From NCBI GenBank assembly GCA_032622095.1, contig CP136068.1, forward strand, positions 181,912,796 through 181,976,795: a DNA stretch of 64,000 nucleotides, read 5' to 3'. This document shows positions 10,400 through 22,080 of the stretch, one piece after another. Made by a program: the position numbers and the translations under genes. Position 1 is the first letter of the stretch. The number at the start of each line of letters is the position of its first letter. A model generated the notes under the pieces. It had not been told where the DNA came from. It did not search any database and worked only from the letters and a program-made list of their open reading frames with translations. The stretch comes from Siphonodentalium dalli (taxonomy: Eukaryota; Mollusca; Scaphopoda; Gadilida; Siphonodentaliidae).

Positions 10400-13300
10400 A
10401 CTTAGTGTAGCCAGCATTCTTCAGATAACGTCTGTCAAACACAACAAAGAGACATGGGCACTCACAGAGCTACAGTCTCGAGTTCCGCAAATTGCCTTTT
10501 TGTATTTTGCCTTCGAGAAATTCTAGAAAAATGGAATATCCAACGTGGTTTTCTTTATTGTGATCTGATTTTAATTTTCGGCTATAAAGTTAGTCAATTG
10601 TTCATCGTCCATCATTTGGAACCTCTGTAGGATCCAGAATTCGATTTTTCAGCTCCCGCACCATTCTCACTGGCACCAACAGTCACTGAATCAACTGCAC
10701 CATAATATGTCAGCTTCCAACAGTTGATGTAAAGAGTCATCAGTAATAGTTTTTAAATCCATATCTGACAACTCCATTGACATATTGACAGCTCGACGCA
10801 AAGAAACTTGATACATTAGACAATGATTTCGATGAAAGGGAAGTAATCGAAAACGTGCATGTCGAACGTAACTCAGAACGTGCTCGCGACTCGTAAGTTT
10901 TGGGATCAATAGTCCGTCATCTCTGGGCGTAGGATAAACCTCTGAAAGTAGGATAACATCATGGATTCATGGAGCTTCCGGAAGTGGGTATACGGTTTTT
11001 ATTTTGGTAGAACAAGTTACTGAAAATATAATACATATAGGTTATCACCATCATGTGTGTTTCTGAGCTGCCTTCTATGGGCAGTCTATCGACGAGTCCG
11101 CGGGACAAGTCGATAGAGAGCCCAGAGAAGGCAGCGAGTCTTGAATACGGGTCTCGGAAACACACAGGGTGATGATAACCAATTTATCTTACAATTCGTC
11201 CCATAAAAATGCAATAAAACTCAATTTAAAACAGGAACTATTTTATTACGCGCAACACACAACGTACACAATTCTCAGCACGCGACGTTGTGATAAGTCA
11301 AATTCTGAGAAATTCACGTCACTATTCAATTTCACTTTGGCTGGAATCCGATTCAATGATGAGGCGACGATATTTTCGTTTTAAATGTTCAACATAATTG
11401 TCACTTTTAACAGGATAATTGTATTATTTTATGGTGCAACCTCCTTGGATTGTGATAGTGTTGGCGATAAGCATTGCCGGAGATGACTGTCCTTTCAGAC
11501 ACTTCAACAATCGAGTTCTGATTCGCACTAAAATCACCCATTAAACTTCATTTAGAGGAAATGAAATAAATCACGGACTTTTCGTAAGTATTCTGTTTTA
11601 TATCCTTAACATGAGATAAAATTAATTTGATTTTCCCTTCTGTATTTTATCGAACAGAAAATGCGTTCAGTAGCTTTTGATCAAGACCGTACTGAATTAC
11701 GGGGAATTCCCTACTTCGCTGAAATAGAATTTGTTAAATTAGTCCGTATTCGTGTGCGCTGTAAACAATGTGTAACGTTCGTAACTTTTCGGATTCCAAC
11801 ACATTTTTGGATGACATCTTTTAGTTTTTTCGGTCATGTCTCCACATTTTGTCCACTTTATTGAAATACGTATTGATAATTTTACGTTTGTAGCACACGA
11901 TTATATTATTTTATGACTTTTAATTGGTTATTTAGACGTTTTGTTTTGAAAGCCAGTTGCCGAAACGCACGTGCACTAGCTGTTGCCATCCACGATATCC
12001 TTGTTGCCATCCAGGATACAAGATCGGAAACCGCCTAGGCGTTTTCGCGTGTATTTGAGGAAATATATCTAAATTGTAAGATAAATATGTGTATTTGTCA
12101 ACCTTATTAAGATAACATATATTACAGGTACTCACGAACATTTTTTTCACAGATGATATCCAATTATTCACATTTCTCGGATACACAGCTATATGTATAC
12201 TAAAACACGAATACGTGTAGTTTATTCATTCAATAGAAAGCTAATGGTGTTATAGTGTCCGCTTTTTCTCAACAGTACATTTTCCAGGGTCGTAGACTCA
12301 TAGAGTCCAAGACTTGTCTTCTGGTACGTTTATTATGCCATGTACTAGTTTAGTTGCTATTTGACACGTTTGGAAGCTAAGGCACGCTTGTATTATTCAA
12401 TTATTCACTCTGCGGATTCTCATATATAATTACAACAATGCGTATACTTGTAGTTTATTAATGTATAGCTAATGCTAGTTTAAGTGACCGCTTGCTGTAT
12501 AACTATATCGTTATTGTGCATACATTTATAAAAAACTGAAATCTGAAAGTTTTCATGAAGGTAACTCGCATGATACCCGTATACCTATGAAGCTGTATTA
12601 TTGTGTTCTATATATAGTTTACGTTACCTAGAATAGTATCAGAGCACGCGCATAACGTAACGTTAATTGGCGCTCTCGTTAGGAAAAGGCGCAATAAAAA
12701 CGTTTTCCTTATTGGTCACATTGTCTATCTTAACCAACCAGATTTGACGTTGCATTGACATGGTTGTTGCTAAGCATTGTAGTTCAAATACAGAAATCAC
12801 CACCTCGTCGTTAGTATTTCCACAAATTACCAATTACCACACAACAAAAGGATGAGATGAAAGCTATATACATAGACGGTGAGTGATCTAACTAAAAATA
12901 GTACTTCATATCTTGTTTCGGACGGAAAAAATGTCACAAAAAACACTTCTTTTACTGTGATTAGAGACTTCCGTTCTTTGACTTGGTCAAGTTTGTGTTT
13001 GAAACTTTGAAACTGAAAGTCTCAATATCTGCGTCTTCGCTATTGTCGTTCATGTTTCAATGAATGATTTACTGTAAGTTAACTTGGCTAGATAACTAGA
13101 TCATAGGTGCCATCAAGGCATCAACTGATTTAATTCAATCGCAAAAAGGAGACTAATTTATCAATTATCCGCAGTCTCTGTTCCAACTCCAAAGCTTAAC
13201 AACAGTTGTCATTAGCGAAGACCGATAACAAAAATAAAAGCACATTCCCGGTTATACCTCCAGGGTCGGGACAATTCTCAAAACAAAAATGTGGAAAATC

Positions 13301-13770
13301 ATTGAAATTTAAATGAAAAAGGAGATGATTAACCTGTAGGAATCACGTGTATGACTGTTTAGTAGTACTATTAAAGAAGTATGTTGGTAATTACTAAATT
13401 AGTCTTCATCTTGGACGTGAGGAATTATTCTGACTTCGTCTTTTCATTCAACGTGGGTTTATCGTTAGTTCAAAATTATCCGATTCTAATTACAAGATTG
13501 CCGGTGAATATCGTATTACCGTGATCACATTTACATAGTGAATTCAAGGATTATATAAATACATTCAGCTTTGTTTAACTTGAATATGAATACTGCCAGT
13601 TGGTGAAAGTAACATAACTCTTGATTTTGTCCAAAGTAAAGAGATACTAGTATAGTAGTATTGTGAAATTATTCAATGTATTGAGAAATATTGCCATGCA
13701 TTGCTACTTAATTTTGTATTTGTAATTAGATAATATATTTGATAGTGAAAGCATCGAAGTGAAAGCGTTG
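10400..13770. other. No gene supported; mostly unique AT-rich DNA
   Basis: Apart from the palindrome at 11040-11181, I see no exon, RNA gene or repeat that I can support. The piece 10400-10950 may hold more N-terminal Crypton remnant on the minus strand (a frame at 10691-10909), but no diagnostic motif is visible. Short frames at 11661-11864 and 11932-12186 have no recognisable motif. Confidence 0.4.
11040..11181. repeat. Imperfect 140-bp palindrome
   Basis: Starts with ggttatcaccatcatgtgtg and ends with the inverse cacacagggtgatgataacc. Inner arms ctgccttct and agaaggcag, and tatcgac/gtcgata, close on a GTCCGCGGGAC centre. The shape is that of a small foldback element or a hairpin-rich repeat. 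No coding sequence. Confidence 0.7.
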
Positions 13771-13773
13771 CTG

Positions 13774-14120
13774 GAGTTGGATGGCCGAGTTGTTAGCGTG
13801 TTCGACTATCGTCCAAAGGTTTCGCACCCGGATCGATTCACCTTGATCCTCGACAAAAACAAAAGTCCGGAGCTCCGAGATTGCCTATATAAAGTACTGT
13901 GTATGCCTCGATGATGTGTCGTTAAGCGGCAATCCTCTCCCGCCATTTGTCATGTACATGGATGACACTGGTTTGATCAAGCCACCCCATCAGGTGGGGA
14001 CGTAAATGACTCTCCTGTGTACAGCCATGTGAGCACGATAAAGACCCATACCGTGGACAAAGAGCCACGGGTTGATGGAAAATTTTCCTGTAAAAATTCC
14101 TCCCTTCGGGACGCAAGTTG
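13774..14120 (+). mobile_element. tRNA-derived SINE
   Basis: The first ~75 bases look like a tRNA gene head: GGATGGCCGAGTTGTTAGCG (A-box-like, close to TGGCCGAGTGGTTA of tRNA-Ser/Leu) followed by a GGATCGATTCA B-box-like block around 13830. A non-tRNA body of ~270 bp follows, with small inverted motifs (caccccatcaggtgggg at 13984-13998, ccgtggac/gagccacgg near 14052-14070). Pol III type SINEs with long conserved bodies are common in molluscs. No clear A-rich tail is seen, so the end is approximate. Confidence 0.6.
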
Positions 14121-14199
14121 ATAGAAATTTCAGGTGGTGGTGTAATACGAGTTATCTCCCTTCAGTGTGTTTAGTGGTGGAAGACACACAGCTGTGGCA

Positions 14200-15220
14200 T
14201 GTATATAGTTAATATATGTGGTGGCGTTGTTGAAAAGGGCATTTCAGATATCGATGTGGTGTGGAGGTGTATACATACATACACGGATAAGTGGTTGTCC
14301 TAAACGATGGATCGATCACACAAGTAAGAATAAGCAAGAAGGATACTGCTTTTTTGTCATGATGACATGCAAATCCTACCGCACAGTGGCGCTCTCTATT
14401 TGTGGAACTTTCGGGAAAATTGCATGGTGCTTCAGGGAAGGTTGTGCAAACTTACTGTAATTTTTACATTTCTGCCTGATTTATACCTATACTTCAAGTT
14501 ATTTGAAATGGGTTATGCTGCGTACATGCAATGAATATTCTGAGCTAATAATGTGCCCAACTTCTCCGGATACTGCTTATACATGGAATGGCTTGTTATT
14601 ATAAATGAAAAACAAAATTATCAATACACCAGGCCACCATATGTCACTGCTTGTTGAAATTTCAATAAGACTAAATTGAATCACGATCTGTATATGATAT
14701 CCTATCGTCAACACCAATAGTGCTACCTATCATATTTTAGCAGAAGTGTACATGCAATATCCAGTTCATAGAATGAATCATGAGTAGAGCCTGTTTGAAA
14801 TACTACTGTGTGGCGAGTCACACTCGACTTCGAGATATTGCGGCCATGTATGCATGGTGTTATGAACGGTTTGTATTGTGAATGGGTTAAATTATCCGCT
14901 CGCAAACCCTCATAGTAGACACTTTTATACCAGGTTCTATTCAGTATTCAGAAACAGCTAACAATGGAAATTTACATAGTACATATTTGGTTAAGAATTT
15001 TTGGTCAAAGGTGTTAGCCGGAAATTTGGTTTAAATAACCATCAGTGGCAGTGCTTTGGTTTTTGACCATCAGTCGGTCGGGATCATTTATGTTTTACTT
15101 TTACAAACATATCAGAGATAATAAATGGCTGATATATAGGGTCCTGACTCATATTGTTCTTCTGACGAATCTTCCAAAATGAGGACTTAGCCCACCAGAT
15201 GTGCCCAGGTACAATGAACC
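14200..15220. other. No feature seen
   Basis: AT-rich DNA with only short frames lacking motifs. Ends where the dispersed repeat family A begins. Confidence 0.4.
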
Positions 15221-15224
15221 TAAA

Positions 15225-15575
15225 CGCTGGACTTAACTAAAAGTTGTATTAAATGCTATGTATAAGTCATGTAAATAAACCCCACGTTATGTAAACAAAC
15301 AGTATGTAAAGAGTATGTGATAAGCAAAACAATCATCGCCGGAGATACCCCATGCCTTAAGTGAACTTTGGTTAGAAATTCCACCAAATTGTTTATAGCG
15401 TATCAGTATAGCACTAGCTAACACTCACCTTTCAAAGTTTCTGTGCTGAATGGGTCACCATGAATCACTCTCCTAAAACATTTCCACGGCGTTGAGTGTT
15501 GTGCTTGTCGCTCACTCTTTACACGCTGTATGTAAACAAACGCTCGACTCACACAATTTGTGTTTGGAGGATAAT
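15225..15575. repeat. Dispersed repeat family A, copy 1, left part
   Basis: Shares long blocks with 23880-24505 and 36690-37400: 'gtaaacaaacagtatgtaaagagt', 'gaatgggtcaccatgaatcactctc' and 'tcgctcactctttacacgctgtat'. Inner arms (gataagcaaaac... and ...gtgcttgtcgctcac) are inverse, so each copy can fold. This copy is interrupted at 15576 by the 5.6-kb transposon and continues at 21171. Confidence 0.75.
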
Positions 15576-15654
15576 ATCGTGGGGTTAGAGCAACAAGGTA
15601 CCTTGTTATCCTCCTCCCTATTTTCCACCCTTCTGATTGGCTCATGTGCTGTCA

Positions 15655-15722
15655 CGTGCCGGGCGACAAATCACACTGTCGCCCGCTGACCCGGGAGACA
15701 TTGTTTTTGTCGCCCGCCTGGT
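15655..15722. repeat. GC-rich inverted-repeat patch
   Basis: Contains cgggcgacaaatcacactgtcgcccgctg and a further ttgtcgcccgcc. The block gtcgcccgctgacccgggagacat is the inverse counterpart of sequence at the right edge of the palindrome 16343-16492 (gggagacat...gcgggcgac). The two may be the termini of a ~0.8-kb MITE nested in the transposon's left arm. Confidence 0.5.
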
Positions 15723-16342
15723 GTTATATTGCAAGAATATCTCCAAACACACACTACAGTAACTCACCTATTTCACATCACTACGATGTACTAAAAAATC
15801 ATAGATCTTATATACCCACGGATTCGCAAAACACACCAGTTGTGGTGTTTGCTAATTTGCATATATTTAAGGAACACTAATATTCGAACTTTTAAGTTGA
15901 TACTTTTATCGGACAAGCGTTATTATGTCCTTTTTACATCGAAACATCTCGGTGATTCAATATGTTCATGTCGACATTATGATGCAAGATTGAAAGAGTG
16001 GATCCCTTGAGGTTGGTTGGTTATAAATGTTTGCTGGTGGACAACGTAATGCATACGTTTGTCGCGAATATTGAATATGCCACATTGCAGAAGGCGATAA
16101 CATACCTTATGGCTTATTGGTTTACATTGCATGGACCGATATTGACGATTTTACCACCAAAATCATCGTAACTAAACGCTGATTATCAAACGCTTGGCGG
16201 CTTGACAATCGTTTATGGAACATAAATCCTATAGGATGATAAGTAGTTACTGAAAATATACATAATCGGGGAAAATAGCACTCGCAACATCGTGCGTGTG
16301 GATGGCAAGGATTTTTTCCTGTGGTATAATCGGATAACAAAA

Positions 16343-16492
16343 CAGTTGTTGCCCTTTTTCTCGGGAGACATCGAGATTTGTCACCCGCTCGAGAACGGAA
16401 TGTCTCCCTCGGAGCTGCGCTCCTCGGGAGACATTCCGTTCTCGAGCGGGTGACAAATCTCAATGTCTCCCTCGACAGCGGGCGACAACTGT
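16343..16492. repeat. Near-perfect 150-bp palindrome
   Basis: The arms 16362-16410 and 16424-16473 are inverse with about one mismatch (gagacatcgagatttgtcac against gagacattgagatttgtcac). They surround a loop, ggagctgcgctcc, that is itself palindromic. The outer parts aacagttgttgccc and gggcgacaactgt extend the symmetry to ~150 bp. It is GC-rich against AT-rich surroundings. Such length and identity imply recent origin or gene conversion between arms. Confidence 0.85.
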
Positions 16493-16612
16493 ATAATGTC
16501 GACGTTTTGGTGAAAATTACTGTTTTTTTTAATTGGGACGCAAATTAATAATACTTTCATGTGTAAAAATACTGGAGATCAATTTGACTAATTAATTAGT
16601 CTACTCATTAAT

Positions 16613-16722
16613 TACCACAAGGTACCATCTCGGTTATTGCCAATATGTTTACAGCAACAAGGTACCATGTGGGTTTTGTTGCATGCAACAAGGTGCTATC
16701 TTCGATATGGCACCTTGCTGCT
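16613..16722. repeat. Subterminal repeats of the OTU/DDE transposon
   Basis: The motif ACAAGGTACC, part of the terminal repeat, recurs at 16615-16624 and 16653-16667 (gcaacaaggtaccat). It recurs with one change at 16685-16698 (gcaacaaggtgct) and inverted at 16708-16722. The right arm has matching copies at ~20908-20920, 20942-20956 and the terminus 21144-21165. Clusters of a terminal motif inside both ends are typical transposase-binding arrays; binding is inferred. Confidence 0.65.
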
Positions 16723-17199
16723 GATAAGAAGTAATTTAATTGGTATCAATTTCTACCACTTAAAACTTATAGCACCTCGTTATTGGCTTGTTAGCAGATA
16801 TCATAACATGTGTTTTTGTGTGATAAGGAAGTGTGTGCATATCAAATCTGAGTATTTTTTGAGAGACATTGTTCACTTAACAAGGAGTTCACAAGGACCA
16901 TGGAGTATACTACAATTTTAACATCACGCATACTAACTGACTGATTCCGAAGCAGTGAAGATCTTACGCTGGGTTTATTAAAGGTATGTTATTATGATTT
17001 TGGTATCCTTTGTCTTGTATATTGTGCACTTCGAATGTAATGTCCAATTAGCAGTTAATTCCAATCGGTGTTAATGGCTGACATGTGAACTTAAAGGTAT
17101 ATGTATCACATGTGATCGCTCAATTAATTTGGCATTTTATAGAGTGTTTTTCCATTTTGTCTTACTAGTAATATGCATATATGTAATAATCAAGTCAAA

Positions 17200-17632
17200 C
17201 AAGCCTGCAAATAGCGTGTCTGTCATTTGCAGAATGAGGTCAACAGAGGGTGAATTTAGTGGCGCTACCCCGCATAGCGGGCTAGCATCACTAAATTCAC
17301 CATCTGGGGACCTCATTCTGCTTAGGCCCTCAACTGCTATGGCAGACCTAAGTTTCCGAGTTGAAGGTGGTGATGTTCACCCATTGTGCGCCTCAATTAT
17401 GGATTGTATCTTCTGCAAATTAGGGGAAATAGAAACTTCCCAGATTGGAAAACGTAACTAAAAACAATGTTAATTTGATACCATAGATACTTCCCAGAAG
17501 ATGAGGCCTAAGCAGAATGAGGTCCCTGAGGGTGAATTTAGTGATGCTAGCCCACAATGCGGGATATCGTGACTATATTCACCTTCTGGGGACCTCATTC
17601 AGCAAATGACAGACACGCTATTTGCAGACTTG
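17200..17632. mobile_element. hAT-like foldback MITE with perfect 8-bp target duplication
   Basis: AAGTCAAA stands directly on both sides (17192-17199 and 17633-17640). The ends CAAGCCTGCAAATAGCG... and the inverse ...CGCTATTTGCAGACTTG begin inverted arms of ~130 bp (17200-17335 and 17500-17632). Each arm is internally palindromic around gaatgaggtc...gacctcattc. The 433-bp element has no coding capacity. Eight-base duplications point to the hAT superfamily. It lies upstream of the OTU/DDE gene inside the larger transposon. Confidence 0.9.
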
Positions 17633-17824
17633 AAGTCAAATTATTTTAACTTCTGCCTACCACTTGTAATGTACAGTATATGTTGATGTCCATGTCAACA
17701 TTTCTAGTCAACAGCATGTTTACAGTGTATATTTGTGGTAATTTTTCGTGTTGTCCCAAATATTGTCTTTAAATTTGTGGTTGTGACCAATGCGAAAATT
17801 TATTATTCACACTTATTATTTCAG

Positions 17825-20570
17825 ATGTCTGTTCAGTATCAAGGTGATGAGGATCCTGACTGGTTAAACGTTCATTCGGATGATGTACCATTAGCTCGAC
17901 TTGCCAAGAGACTCAAAAATAAACAAACCGTTTCTTGTACTGACGATGATACACATGAGTCATTTAGCGATGACATGGATACAACCTTTGTTCCAACAAA
18001 AGATGATGTGAACTCATCAGATACTGACTGGTCAGACTCCGTATTTCACGACCAGATGGATAAACTTGAGAGGTCACAGACGAACTGTACTTCTGCTGTT
18101 TAGTCAGAAAGTTCAAATGATGTACCATTAGCTCGACTTGCGAAGAGACCAACGAAAGATGATGTGAACTCATCAGATTCTGACGTTATACCTCATGAAA
18201 AATCGGAAAAGGTGGGACAGAGTAAAACATTTCGCAAACGGAAGCGTAAATGCATAACAATAAAAAGTACAAATTCAAAAATATGTGGTGTGATAGATAA
18301 GTATCACCATCATAGACTTGACAATTTGTCAACAAGTAATCACCGCATCCGAGTATCAGTCATGTCCGATGGAAACTGTTTTATGCATGCGGTTTTGTCA
18401 CAGCTGAGTAATGATCAACCATCTATTACTGTCGATAGTCTTAGAGAGTCATTATCTGTTCATCTGGAAAACAGATATATTCCATTGTGTGCCACTGGCT
18501 CTGGCAAATATCTACAAACGCCCGATCAGGATGTATTCAAGTAGAGTTCACAATGCAGTGTTCGATGTTGTACCGGATTTAGTAGAAACCAGTTCCAACA
18601 ACTACATTGAATTGGCATATACTGCAATAAGGGACAGAGAACATTATGATTCAGTATTTCCAACTGAGAACTTGCAAGCAATCCCCATCAAAGATCGGCA
18701 ACTAAAAACTCCGGAACAAACTCCACAAAAGGGCAATGTTCCAACACCACATAAGCTAGCAAAGTATAAAAGTCCCCCACCCCACGAAAAAGGCTTTTTC
18801 GTAGAAATATAACCACGGCGGCTGAGTGGAAAAGGAACAAGCGGAAAAATCTTCTGAATATTGGCGGCGAATATGTATCTTCAAGAGAAAAACATATTCA
18901 AGCGCGATCAACGGACTACATTGATTGTGCCAAGTGTAGATTTAAATGTTCATTGAAGATATCTATGGAAGAAAGCCAATCAATTTTCGAAACATATTGG
19001 AGACTTGGAAATTATGAAAGACAGCGAGCATTCATTTGTCAGCATGTTAATCAGCAGGATACAAAGAAGGCAAAGCTGAAGTTGATAGCCTATGCATATT
19101 ATGTCACAGTAGGAAGTAACAGGCATCGGGTGTGCAAATCTTTCTTTCTAAATACACTTGATGTTGGACGAACAACTGTCGATTATGATCTCAAGAAAAC
19201 ATGTCATGGTCAATTCACTGGGAAGGATAGCAGAGGGGCAAGTTCGTCAGCTAACAAAACCCCTCATAATTTTCTGGAGTTAATTCATTCACATATCAAA
19301 TCATTTCCAACAATGGAGTCGCACTATGCTCGCAAAGATTCTAGAAAGCTTTACTTGGGTCAGGAGCTTAATATAAAGATTATGTATAGACTTTTCAAGG
19401 ATCACCATTTCAGAAACACTAAATGTCCAGTCTCTGAGTCTTTGTACAGGAGGACCTTTTGCGAAAATTATAATTTATCTTTTCACAAACCAAAAAATCG
19501 ATCAATGTGTAGTCTGTTCGACATATGACCGAAACAAATTAGGTGGATTGCTAGAAGAGGAAGACACTCAGAAATATAACAACCACAGAAAAATGAAGGA
19601 TCTAGACAGACAAGAGAAAGAGAAGGACAAAGAAAATGCCAAAAATGACTAATCTTTCCATGTTGCGACATTCGATTTGGAATCAGTCTTGACAACTCCA
19701 TATTCGCTGGTGGGCGTGCTGTATTACAAACGAAAGCTTTCGTGCTATAACCTGTCATTCTTTTCTTTGGCTGACAAAAAGGGTACTTGTTACCTATGGG
19801 ATGAAGTACAAGGAACTAGAGGCTCAAACGAAATTGGTAGTTGCCTGATAAATAACATAATTTCAGTGGCAGAACAAAACAAGACAGTTAAAGAAATAAC
19901 ATATTATTCAGACACTTGCGGAGGACAAAATCGCAACCAATATGTTGCAAGTGGTATGCTGTATGGCTTAAACATTCACAACCATATAACAAAAATCAAC
20001 CATAAATTATTTGTACCCGGACATTCTCACATGGAATCTGACTCGATACACTCTGCAGTTGAAAGGGCGAAAAAATGTACAGAGGTGTATGTTCCGAGCC
20101 AATGGGGTACAATAATTACAATGGCTCGAAAATCGAATCCATACATTGTAATACCCATGACATATAATGATTTTTCTGATATGAAAGCGCTTAAATAAGA
20201 CAACATGAGGGGCATGCAGATCAACATCAAGGGGGAAAGAATTAATTGGCTGCATATGCGATGGATCCAGGTGCGTAAAGATTCAGCAGAAAGCATATTC
20301 ATTAACTACACATTTGATGAAAGCAATTTCCAGGAACTAAAAGTTGTAAGACCTCGGTCAAACATTGGAAGATATTCAATCAAACAGTGTTATGCAGCTA
20401 AACCCCATATTTCCATTTCAAAAAAGAATGACTTGGAGTCCTTATGTCAGGCGGACATTATTCCTGAAGAATATCACCAATACTACAGCAACTTACCCAC
20501 CAGCAAATCAACCAAAGACAGATTGGAAAATCCTAACTTTTCGGAAAGTGAGCCAGATGATGCTGATTAG
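17825..20570 (+). pseudogene. OTU-domain plus DDE-type transposase-like gene, decayed
   Basis: Acidic N-terminus (from MSVQYQGDEDPDW) with a repeated DVPLARLAKR, then a basic RKRKRK patch. An OTU-like cysteine-protease block follows: VSVMSDGNCF (Cys codon 18377-18379) and REHYDSVF (His codon 18642-18644). Downstream comes a transposase-like region: LGQELNIKIMYRLF, SLYRRTFCENYNLSFHKPK, a QCVVC pair, ATFDLESV (Asp 19674), YYSDTCGGQNRN (Asp 19911) and GHSHMESDS (Glu 20034), a plausible DDE triad. Breaks: in-frame stops at 18101-18103, 19650-19652 and 20196-20198, and frameshifts near 18541, 18790 and 19490. The C-terminal family is widespread and uncharacterised in invertebrate genomes as I remember it; catalysis is inferred. 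Confidence 0.75.
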
Positions 20571-21170
20571 TATCTGAACGTACCGTGTACATTATTCTAC
20601 ATATTCTTACTGTATGATTGGATTTAGCTACTTTCACTGTTTAAGGGAAATAGTTTGTTTGTTATCTAGATTATTGTTATAGAGTGAAAAACTGTGTATT
20701 CTATACTTATCCATGCTGCTGATAATTAAACGGGGACTAAAATCTTGTAAGGACACAATAATATAAATATTTTGCATGAAACTTGCATGGTTAACAATTA
20801 ATTATGCTAATGAATACTAATTTCTCTGGTTATCTTTTTAGGCTTCAATTAAGTGATGAGATTTTTGCGAATATGTGAATGCAAAATGCATCCTGTCGTG
20901 AGATGGAACCTTGTTGCATTCAGAATATTCCAAAACGAGCTATGCAACAAGGTACTATCTTATAAATTACCTTGAATTCACGTATTGCCCTTGACCTTTA
21001 ACATTCAAAATTTGGTGTAAACTAAAGTCGCTCAGGGTCAATATTATAGCAACAACGATTCAATACGCAGACCAATGGTATTTGTTAATCGATAACTTTA
21101 AACTTTGTTTTGCGATTATCTCAGAACTTTAAAAAACCTACATGGTACCTTGTTGCTCTAACCCCACGAT

Positions 21171-21270
21171 CTGGCATTCATACTATCGTTATAGTATATT
21201 CTATACAACATGTTATAATTTAGTAACTGTTGTTTCTAAATTATAACCTATAACGAAGACCATTCGTGTC
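21171..21270. repeat. Dispersed repeat family A, copy 1, right part
   Basis: Continues the copy interrupted at 15576. The text gcattcatactatcgttatagtatattc...ttataacctataacgaag aligns with 24490-24505 and with 37292-37398 (ctcatacgataattattc...ttataacatataacgaag). Confidence 0.7.
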
Positions 21271-21289
21271 TTTAACCAGCAAGGTCCAC

Positions 21290-22080
21290 ATATCAGGTAT
21301 ACTTTCAGTAACAGGGCGTGGCACATACATTTAATTGTTATATACCGGTATACGTCGGTGAAATATAAAAATAAACACAGCACCATTGATACCAGATTTA
21401 AACCGACACGTTCATTAATGCGACTTGAGAATATACTTCAAAGTATCAACCTGTACGGGTACAATTATTATTCACCTAATCTAATTGTATACCTACATAT
21501 CATGGCCTTGGAAGGAGTAAGTTACGTTGTTATCATAATAACTATGTGGTTATTATGCCTACGTTCGTAACCATTTGGTTATTACTTGCGCCAGTCAATG
21601 CTGGACGCAAGTAATGTTTTCGGTCTCTCCGGATCTCTGTTTATCTGTATATCTGTTTATCTGTCCTTCCGTGAATATGTTATGTCACAACGGAAGCAGA
21701 ACATGTGGACAAAGTACATGCGTTATTGTTCCAGTAATTTTGTTTTGATTGGCGTCGGCCGTCTTATCGAAGCATTGTTGTACATGGGCGCTAAATTAAA
21801 TCGTGAATCAGGTTGACAAGGTCCATATGCAGTTATTCATGTCATGATCGAAGCATGCAGATTTTCCTCGATAAACGATCGCTACACTAATTCATGTTCC
21901 CTACCATTTCCATATACAAAGCGGTTTACACTGGAAGCCGATAGGGGACAGCACACATTCCACAACACAGCAATGAACGCTTCTTTGGCAGCCTTAGGTG
22001 TTAAATCTATACTGATTCCACATTCAATACAGACTTGTGGCCGAACGCCTACCTGACAGAGGCACCTGCATATGTACGAT
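21290..22080. other. No gene supported
   Basis: Three plus-strand frames (21358-21570, 21586-21816, 21844-22056) are short and lack domain motifs or splice context. I see no repeat. Confidence 0.4.

Larger units (their letters stand above)
15576..21170 (+). mobile_element. 5.6-kb DNA transposon with OTU and DDE-type coding region
   Basis: The left end ATCGTGGGGTTAGAGCAACA... (15576-15602) and the right end (21144-21170) are exact inverse repeats over 27 bases. The element interrupts repeat family A, whose uninterrupted copies supply the empty site, so both edges are well placed. The target duplication is not clear. Inside are subterminal repeats, a palindrome (16343-16492), a nested hAT-like foldback (17200-17632) and a decayed ~900-codon gene (17825-20570). 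I cannot name the superfamily. Confidence 0.85.

Noticed and set aside
11085-11115. Hammerhead-ribozyme-like core (GACGAGTCC...GGAC)
   Set aside because: The CUGANGA core is not met (TCGACGA is found) and the GAA after stem II is replaced; it is just the centre of a palindrome.
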